A stretch of DNA of 64,000 nt from Mesodorylaimus sp. YZB2_4 (lineage: Eukaryota; Nematoda; Enoplea; Dorylaimida; Dorylaimidae): the NCBI GenBank assembly GCA_030248295.1, contig JASANH010000086.1:1-64000 (forward strand), given 5' to 3'. Positions 56,838 through 64,000 of the stretch are shown piece after piece. Position 1 is the first letter of the stretch. Each line of letters opens with the position of its first letter. The notes under the pieces are model-generated. The model did no database searches. It saw only the letters and a list, made by a program, of their open reading frames with translations, and was not told where the DNA came from. The position numbers were made by a program, and so were the translations under genes.

Positions 56838-57008
56838 CGAAACATTGTCGCGGGCTACTACGTCGTAGCCAGCCTTGTTGAAAAATTGTGCGGCTACTTT
56901 ACTCACGGGAATGGGTATATTCGACCGTACCCTACTCTTGTCCACAATAGTGGCAGGCCAGTATGGCTGATATCTGACTTTGGCCCAAATCACATCCCCA
57001 GTTTTCAA
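56838..57008 (-). pseudogene. PWWP-like module following the gypsy integrase
   Basis: Reads KTGDVIWAKVRYQPYWPATI, then a run ending QFFNKAGYDVVARDN. The GD-V-WAK-...-P-WPA pattern is that of PWWP chromatin-reader domains. It is in a different frame from the integrase end by one base, so it was probably a C-terminal extension of the polyprotein before a frameshift. Confidence 0.55.
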
Positions 57009-58895
57009 AATTTTTGGTCTGCCTAACCTTCGGCTGCTGGGGACAAAAGTATTTTAATTGCGTGACGTGAACACGTTTATCGTCTTGCTTCAGCCCAGCT
57101 ACTGGTCTAATGACGACATTCTGCGGCGATATGACTTCAACAATACGATATGGTCCAAGCCAATCACCCAACAACTTTGGCGATCTACCGACCGGTGTGT
57201 GCATACGCTTGTACATGACTTGATCGCCTAGCCGATACCCTGATCCATTAAGCGGATCATGACTCAATTTACGTTTGTCTTGCAGGCGCACGATCTGCCG
57301 GAAGGCTAATGATCGTGCCAATTCCAGTTTGGCGATGACGTATTCTCGGTAATCAGCGGGTGTGGCAAATTTCAAAACTGTCTCACGGATGTTCGCATCA
57401 ATTACTAGACGTGCATCAAATCCATGCATGAGATAAAATAGTGACTCCCCAGTGGACTCGTGACTAGCAGTATCATACGCGAAACGTGCGAACGGATGAA
57501 ACTATCCCAGTCATCCTGCTTGGTCTGGTCCGCATACATGCGTAAAATATCCCTGAAGATGCGATTAGTGCGCTCCACTTGTCCATCAGTTTGCAGGTGA
57601 TAGGATACGGAGAAGAATTTGCGAATAGATAACGCTTCACATACGCCCTTGACGAGATCTGACGTGAAATTTGTCCCACGATCAGGAATAATTTTCCTAG
57701 GTGCTCCCCGCTGGCAAAGAACATGCTCAACGAGCAGCGCAGCAATGGTGCTGGCAGTGATGTCCGGTACCACAAAAACCTCAATATATTTTGTCAGATA
57801 ATCGCTAACGATGACTATGTGCTTGTTGCCATTCTTAGATGTGGGCAGAGGACCCATGGAGTCGATACCAACGACCTCGAACAGATTTTCGACACAAATC
57901 GGCTTCAGAGGTGCTTTGAGGGGTGATCCATAGGATTTATTCCGCGAGCATGCTAGACAACTTTTGCACGAACGGAAGATCATATTGTGCATTCTGGGCC
58001 AATAATAGCGTGTACAGATGCGGAGGAGCAAAACTAGCAAAACTGTTCTAGCAAAACCAAGATGACCAGCCATGGAATCAGTCTGACAGGCATCAAACAC
58101 AGAACGTGTGATACTCTCGGGCACGACGAGTTGACTGGACGCTGCATGTCGCTTAACTTTCCCAGAGGGTATGTTCAGCAAAACACCATCCTCAGATAGT
58201 ACATAATACTCAGACATCGTTTTTAATCGACGCGCGTCTCTGGCATCAGCGGGTAGTGTCTTAGTTTCCAGGTATGTGATGAGAGAAGCCCATTCGGAGT
58301 CTTCGCGTTGTGCTGTCTTCAGCGACGCAAGAGAAAAATCGGACGGTGTGGCTGTAGAATGCTCAACTGCAGCGCATGCTGATTGTGTAGAACACACAGG
58401 ACAAACTGGGTTGCGTGATAACGCATCAGCCAATGTGTTCAGTTTTCCCGGAACATGCTCGATATCGAAAGAATATTCGGACAGAATGTACACCCAGCGT
58501 GCCAACCTACCAGTGGGTTCTTTCTGCTGGAAAATCCACTTGAGTGGTTGGCGATCAGTTCGTAACAGAAATCTGACACCGCACAAATAAGGACGAAAGT
58601 GTCGCACAAAGCATACGATGGCTAACCCTTCCTTTTCGAGTGCGGAGTAGTTTCGCTCTGCTTTCGTCAGCTTGCGAGACGCGTACGCTAGTATACGTTT
58701 CCTTCCACCGACTTCCTGATACAGAACTGCGCCTATACCTACGTTCGGGGCATAAGTTTGCAAAACAAATTGCTTGGACAAGTCTGGATAGCTAAAGATT
58801 GGAGCGTGTATCAAGGCATATTTCAACTGCAAAAATGCGTCTTCATGGACACTTGTCCACACGAAAGGAACGTCCTTTTTTAACAAGTCATACAA
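56932..58895 (-). pseudogene. Ty3/gypsy RNase H and integrase
   Basis: The RNase H domain runs from FSYPDLSKQFVLQTYAPN (normally TDAS; a catalytic Asp is replaced by Tyr) through RKLTKAERNYSALEKEGLAI to LNTLADALSRNP. The integrase has a degenerate HHCC finger (CKSCLAC). Its DDE core includes EVVGIDSMGPLP, IIPDRGTNFTSD and QTDGQVERTNR. A frameshift at about 57475 separates it from the integrase end (HGFDARLVIDANIRE, YRLGDQVMYKR, LGDWLGPYRIVEVI). The order RT-RNase H-integrase is that of Ty3/gypsy. Confidence 0.88.
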
Positions 58896-58916
58896 CGGGG
58901 CAGCAATGGTCGCGAA

Positions 58917-60203
58917 CTAATGCACATATTCATGCAGAAATGTGACCATGCCGATAAATGTGTGAAGTTCTTTCTGCGTTTTCGGAACCGCGAACTTCGC
59001 GACCGCCTCGACTTTCGTCGGATCGGCTCTAACACCTTCGTTGGAGACAATGTGTCCCAGAAAAGAGACTTGCTTTAAAGCGAAATGACATTTTGTCGGT
59101 TTGAGCTTGAGCTGCGCGCTTCTCAAGCGGCTTAAGACGTTTCCAATGTGCAGCAAATGATCATCGAGCGACTTGGAGAAAATAAGTATGTCGTCAATGT
59201 ACACTAAAGCATGAGTCTAATGTAACCCTGACAAAACCATTTGCAAGAGTCTTTGCGCTGTGGCGCTTGCATTACGTAACCCGAACGGCATGACAGTGAA
59301 TTGCCATTGCTGACCAAGTGTCGAGAATGCGGTCAACTCTTGGGACTCTGGGATCAGCGGAATTTGCCAGAAACAACTTTGCAAATCAAAACTGGAAAAC
59401 CATTGAGAACCTCCTAATGCATTCAATGCCTCGTCTATTCTCGGCATCGGAAAAAGATCGGGTTTCGTGACCGCGTTGAGAGCTCGAAAATCGACACAGA
59501 TGCGTGTGCCAGCGGCAGAACCAAACGGTGCCCCCTTCTTAGGGATGACTACAATGGGTGCAGAAACAGAGCTGCACGACGGAACAATCCACTTATTCTC
59601 GGCCATTAAACTTAGTTGCCTTTGCACTTCCGCTTTCACAGCTTCAGGTACGCGTCGAGCTGGTATGCGTTGGGGAGGCTGTCCCGTGAGTTCGATTTTG
59701 TGTTCAATCATCGAAGTACGACCTAAGTCATTTTCATCCCTCGCAAAAACATCGCTGTATTGTCGCAGAAGAGCGACCAGGCGCTCACGCTGAGCAGGCG
59801 TGGCAGCGGATTCAGACCAATCGAGTTTAGACAATGGATCCATGGCAGATTTGACCGGTTTCGCAGCTGTCATATCACGCAAGTTGTGAACACCAATTGG
59901 TATGGTGCCGTTCTCACTGAGAGGTTCCAAGACACCCATATTCATGCATGGATGTAGAACTTTTTCTTCGCCTGTCGCGTTTCCGATGAGCAATGGGATG
60001 TGGCCTTTGGCATCAGGGATTACCAAAGAGCGAGCTACGAACAACGTATGGCGTTGTTGAATGTCCTTATCAGGTTCTACCAACCCATCAGCCATATATG
60101 AACCTTCCACACGGGCGTCAACTAGTAATTGACATCGTGGAGGTATTTTTACGGATTCTGTCAGTATGACGCGACATACCAGATCCTCAGCGGTTGACAC
60201 CAC
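58917..60203 (-). pseudogene. Ty3/gypsy reverse transcriptase
   Basis: Contains SAPIVVIPKKG, RICVDFRALNAVT, SSFDLQSCFWQIPL, FTVMPFGLRNASAT and YIDDILIFSKS (the YxDD box is intact). An in-frame TAG (59217) separates the first part from YIDD, and another TAG (58918) ends this part before RNase H. No D-T/S-G protease motif is found upstream between 60203 and 60430, so the protease is missing or unrecognisable. Confidence 0.88.
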
Positions 60204-60428
60204 GCCTTTGCGTCGATACCCGGTCAGTCGTCCGATCGTCGATCTGCGTAGTCTACGTTCATCGTTTCACGCCGTCTCCCAGTTTGATTCTTGGCTGTGC
60301 GAGCGCTCCGTCGACGCGAACAGTCCACTCACGTGCTTCGAGTCCAGATTCGTCATCTTGGTTGGTTTCGGTAAGTGCTTGCCGGTGACGCTGTATTTGG
60401 TGTGGGTAGCTTCCGTTCCCCTAGGTTC

Positions 60429-61360
60429 CTAGGTTTGGTAGAAGCTAAAGCGGTGTGTTCTGAGTCTACACGATCGTAGGTAGGTGATCCATTGTTCGCG
60501 TATGTTCAATTTCTTCGCGATAGTTGTATCCATTTTACGCGGTATAGACCCGTTTTCGCTGGATTGACGAGACCTATCGTTTGGACTCGCATCGGTTGAC
60601 ACTTCACCATCGTCAACATTATTTGTACGTGGACGCGACCTAAATGTCTGACTCCTATCTCTTTGCTGACTGTGTGGTCGCCACTGATTTCCGTTCGGCC
60701 GTCGACTCTGCGGAGGCGTACGGGGCCGACTCTCCCGACTGGGATTATACTGACGCGTCTGCGAACGACCCCTATCTCTATCGTATGTCCGCGAGTCGCG
60801 ACTAAGATTGCCATGTCGGTTCCAGCAATCACGTGTCCAGTGATTGGTTTTGCGACAATTAGAGCAAAAACGAGATTGTGGCCAATGGCTTTGGCCCTGA
60901 CGTCCTTGTCTGTTGGACTGCAAATCTACCCGATTTACTGTTTGACTCGAAGAATATTCACACACAGAAAATGTGGCTTCTGCCTTCTCGGCGGCTGCTC
61001 GAGCAGCGGATACGCGCTGAGGTTCTGAACGCCTAACCACAAGCTGTATGTTTAGCGTAAGACCTGATACGAACTTTTCGATCAACCAGTGCTCTTCATC
61101 CCGCAATTCAGGCAAAGCGGCAGAACAATAAGCTAAACGAGCGAGACGTTGAAATTCCAGGCTAAATGCTGTTACAGTCTTATTCTCCTGCTTCAAGGCG
61201 GATAACTGCGTTTGGAAGATACTACGTTTCCCTTGCAGCATCTGTTCCAGCCATGCGTGCTTCATTTGTTCCCATGTTTGATTAGGCACGGCCTAGACCT
61301 GCTGCCATTTAACACGAGCTTCACCAGTCATGTACATGGCGGCTAACGTGGCTGTACGAT
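60429..61360 (-). pseudogene. Ty3/gypsy Gag (5'-truncated)
   Basis: The frame from 61289 down contains WEQMKHAWLEQM and FSLEFQRLARLAY (capsid-type helices). A CCHC zinc knuckle follows (CSNCRKTNHWTRDC; C-x2-C-x4-H-x4-C) in an Arg/Ser-rich tail. Upstream, TLAAMYMTGEARVKWQQV lies in the same frame behind a TAG (about 61290). The N-terminal Gag and any left LTR are missing; sequence similarity stops at a GGGTA-type microsatellite near 61390. Confidence 0.8.
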
Positions 61361-61659
61361 CGAGAGTCCAGTCCCATACCCAGAGGGTGCAGATGGGTAT
61401 GGGTAAGGGTAAGGGTACCCATGCAGGACCCTGCTTACTGTAGTTTGGCTTAATTTTGGGGCAAGCTCGCTCATTTCATTTCATATGTTCTGCCGGTACC
61501 ACGGATCTACTTTACTATACTTACTGTAAAGTAGTTCCATGCCTGCTATGGCGGGCTGGTCTGGTGATAACTTTATCGTCAAGGATTTGAGACTAGCTGG
61601 TTTTGATGTTTGTCAAATTGATTTACGCATCAAAGGGCCAGAGTATTAGATCCCATTTG
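61361..61659. other. GGGTA-type microsatellite and plain DNA
   Basis: GGGTATGGGTAAGGGTAAGGGTA at about 61395-61420 is a short simple repeat. No gene is visible. Confidence 0.6.
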
Positions 61660-61894
61660 GGGGCCATCCATAAAGGTCGACAGCAGCCTGGGAGGGAGGG
61701 GGGAGGGGGCTGGCAAAAAGCGGTCAGGTGTGGTCAGGGGAGGGGGAAGGATAGCGGCTGATGGTCGACCGCAGCAAATTTTTAAACTTTTTATGACAAA
61801 AATATAGCTTCTATCATGTTCATGTTTTACCACATCACCAAACGCTTATGCGCACTCGAGGGTGAAGGGACACATTTTACACGAAATGATTTAC

Positions 61895-61972
61895 CGGCCC
61901 GCGAGTCGAACACTCGCCCGTAACTGCGCACCTGGCGTGAGAGGCAGACGCCTAGCCCACCAGGCTCATTAG
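61895..61972 (-). other. tRNA-like sequence inside copy 2
   Basis: The minus strand reads GGTGGGCTAGGCGTCTGCCTC (A-box-like) and TGTTCGACTCG (B-box-like). It resembles a tRNA-derived SINE promoter; full cloverleaf pairing is not convincing. Confidence 0.45.
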
Positions 61973-62079
61973 TAGTGCGATCTCGAACCGTTTTGTTTTC
62001 TCTTCCCCTCCAATTTTGGGTCCATCAGGACTCTTATTCCCAACTGGAATGGCATCTGATCCGAAAGGGAAGAGTTAAG

Positions 62080-62165
62080 AGGCGATGGCTCAGCTGGTTA
62101 GGCGTTAATTCGCCTTGGTGGCTTGCAACCCTCACTGGGAGGCCGAGGTTTTACTCGACGGAGGA
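62080..62165 (+). other. Second tRNA-like sequence inside copy 2
   Basis: GATGGCTCAGCTGGTTAGGCG and GAGGTTTTACTC are spaced like A and B boxes. The equivalent at 39817-39900 in copy 1 shares them, so the tRNA-like part is an ancestral component of this element family. Confidence 0.5.
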
Positions 62166-63195
62166 TTGCAGTTTAGTATCTCGTCGCTGGCTTTGGACAA
62201 CTGGCTCTAGGCGACACCCCTGCTACTGTCACATGGCGGACGCCCAGCCGAGGAGTAGAGAATTGGGAAACTGTCCTCGAACACCAGTCGGGAAGGTCCC
62301 TAAGCTAAGCCGAAGCCCCTTCTCACTAGTATGCCTTCGTTGAAGGTGCTCCCAGTGAAGGCACAAGGAACCTGCCGTGAGGACTGGTCACCTCTTGGGA
62401 TAGGTCGGAAGCACCTTTTTCTGGGATCGGAATCAGGCCAAGCCTGATCGGGATTGGGGTTTTTTGTTATTGGTTTTTTTTGTTTTGTTTTTCGTACCTT
62501 GTTTGCACACACGAAGGACATGAGTCTATTATCTCACTAAAGCACACTTTCGTCAACCAGGTTTTTTAATCTTTCTATCAGGTCGAGTTTCAGTAATTAC
62601 AAATTAACTAAAATTGATGCGTACATTCGCAGTTTCGGTACGCGTCCAGCAAGCTCAGCCGAGGAAAATCAGTGCTGTCATCATTATCGATTTGAGCTGA
62701 TGTTGCTGTTGTCTCTTCATCTCAGCATGTCATAATTATTAGCAGAATCCCGATGCCTAAATGTCAGGACCAGGATCGGAATCAGGATCCAGGTCAGGGC
62801 CAGAATCGGAATCACGTCACCTTACAGTCTCGCTTATCAAATCATGACTGCTGGCCAGCTAATACGATTTGAAGTCACGTGGAGAGTTGGGCCGGCGCGC
62901 CCCAACCCGCAAAACTTTAAAAAAATATAGGGAAAAGTTGTGGGAAAAGTTTGTGGAGGCTTTTACAAAATAGAAATCCGCTCCATAAATCGAAAACGAT
63001 TTGTCTTCGAAGGAGGGGGCACCTTGTCAAGCTCAAGAAAGCATAAAATGAGACATTTCACAAAACTGCGTGTGGGAAGGGGGTGGATAAAGTGGTCGAC
63101 CATTTTTGAGGGGGGTTAGCCAGATACGGTCAGCATGCAGTCAGGGGAAGAGGAGTCAAAAAATCGAGATTTAGAGTGGTCGAGCTTCATGTATG

Positions 63196-64000
63196 TATTT
63201 TCTGATATTTTGAAACGGCTCACTATTGAAATACGTGTCGCTGTGGAAAAGCTTGAAATTTAGAATGTCGTCGAAGAAGAAGAATTGGATCGACGCCTTG
63301 AAACGTACAGGTCGATTCGCGATACAGCACCGAACGTTAAGCAGTGGGTGATGACACAAGCGAACCAGTCTGGCAATGATTTAAAAAAAGATGTAAGAAC
63401 CGCATCGTGGGCACTAGTTAATGGATTTTGCTGAGGTGCAAGTACGGGCAAGGTTAGCTGGTTCAAGGGGGCAGCGGGGTAGGGGAAGGGGGTGCGGAAG
63501 ATGGCAAAGATGAACGCTGGCCGCTGGCCACCATCGCGAAGCGCAGGGGGGTGGGGTGTGGGGCGAGGCACATCCTCCTCCCCGCCGGGGCTGAAACGTT
63601 TAGAAATTACTGGTTTTATAATGCCCCTTTAATGCATTTTCCTGTTATGGAAGATATGCCTTTAAAGTTTTATATCCTTCAGTCTTTCCTTGACGTATGC
63701 CCTTCTCAGAAGTGTTTGACTGATTGCGAGAATAGCAAGGGACCTTGATTGATATGTATAGATAATATGTATAACAAGCAGGACTTGGCTGCTGGCTGTC
63801 CGATTAGCTCAGGCTAGGAACTTGGTGAGTCAAGCTTGTGAGTATATACTTACTGCGAAGAAAAAAGCAGGACTAGCCCAGGACAGGCAAGGCTGGCTTT
63901 CCTGTGCTATGAAAGAAGGCAAGCCTGATCTGATTGCATGTGAGACAGGTCAGGCTTAGGTCGGTCGAGTGAATGAATGAATTGTATGAGTGTTGACATA
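63196..64000. other. No recognisable gene
   Basis: A GC-rich patch at 63460-63590. From 63,780 to the end, GGC(A/T)-AGCC-type words (CAGGACT, AGGCAAGC) recur irregularly. Nothing coding is supported. Confidence 0.5.

Larger units (their letters stand above)
61660..63195. mobile_element. Non-autonomous DNA element, copy 2 (related to 39513-41030)
   Basis: It begins GGGGCCATCCATAAAGGTCG like the inverted right end of copy 1 and is colinear with copy 1 throughout, including the tRNA-like GATGGCTCAGCTGGTTAGGCG at about 62084. The right terminus is decayed (GAGCTTCATGTATG in place of the expected GGATGGCCCC). No transposase. Similarity to copy 1 is roughly 85% by eye. Confidence 0.75.

Noticed and set aside
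61390-61425. Telomere-like repeat
   Set aside because: Only a few irregular GGGTA(A) units, flanked by ordinary DNA; better called a microsatellite.
1-64000. CRISPR arrays, riboswitches, operons
   Set aside because: The window is eukaryotic; no regularly spaced repeats or prokaryotic signals were found.

Overview
This window comes from a eukaryote, almost certainly an invertebrate animal with short introns (most that I can place are 57-75 bp, GT...AG). The species cannot be named from the sequence. Only a few host-like genes stand in a landscape dominated by mobile DNA: a receptor tyrosine kinase (8.8-11.3 kb, damaged), a two-repeat protein of unknown function (28.4-28.9 kb) and an F-box-type protein (29.2-30.2 kb). 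Nearly everything else that can be explained is a transposon, a transposon relic or an inverted/tandem repeat.

The most striking object is a complete, apparently recent DNA transposon at 15,900-24,269 (8.37 kb). It has about 25-bp terminal inverted repeats and a TTAA target duplication on both sides. It carries three open genes. One is a spliced 908-aa DDE transposase of the Kolobok type (8 exons, minus strand). The second is a divergently transcribed 273-aa protein with the cysteine-rich 'ballast' domain known from the C-terminus of the P2X7 receptor (5 exons, plus strand). The third is an intronless 611-aa type I membrane glycoprotein that resembles rhabdo-/chuvirus-type envelope proteins. 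This looks like a cut-and-paste transposon carrying an envelope gene.

A second composite element at 49,638-53,654 has 124-bp near-identical terminal inverted repeats. It encloses a decayed pogo-like transposase (CENP-B-type HTH plus DDE, minus strand) and a plus-strand cargo gene whose last exons are a clear CtIP/Sae2 C-terminal domain. A ubiquitin-like segment sits near each end, in opposite orientation.

Around that element (41-49 kb and 54-55 kb) lie remains of Polinton/Maverick virus-like transposons: integrase, penton-like minor capsid protein, a basic protein, a major capsid fragment, a protein-primed DNA polymerase on the minus strand, and a rearranged inverted polymerase piece. All are heavily frameshifted. 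A tyrosine-recombinase-like fragment precedes them.

Other regions: 0-2.35 kb is a long fold-back repeat. 2.4-3.0 kb is a dead Tc1 transposase. 4.04-5.24 kb is a non-autonomous element with 44-bp inverted repeats. 8.4-12.9 kb is the kinase gene bracketed by 583-bp inverted arms. 14.7-15.2 kb is a hAT transposase tail. 25.9-26.4 kb is a 220-bp-armed palindrome. 33.7-35.6 kb is a Merlin/IS1595-like transposon with an intact spliced transposase. 36.6-37.9 kb is a dead non-LTR reverse transcriptase. 39.5-41.0 and 61.7-63.2 kb are two copies of one non-autonomous family. 56.8-61.4 kb is a broken Ty3/gypsy retrotransposon with a PWWP-like module after its integrase. Several tRNA-derived sequences are scattered through the window.
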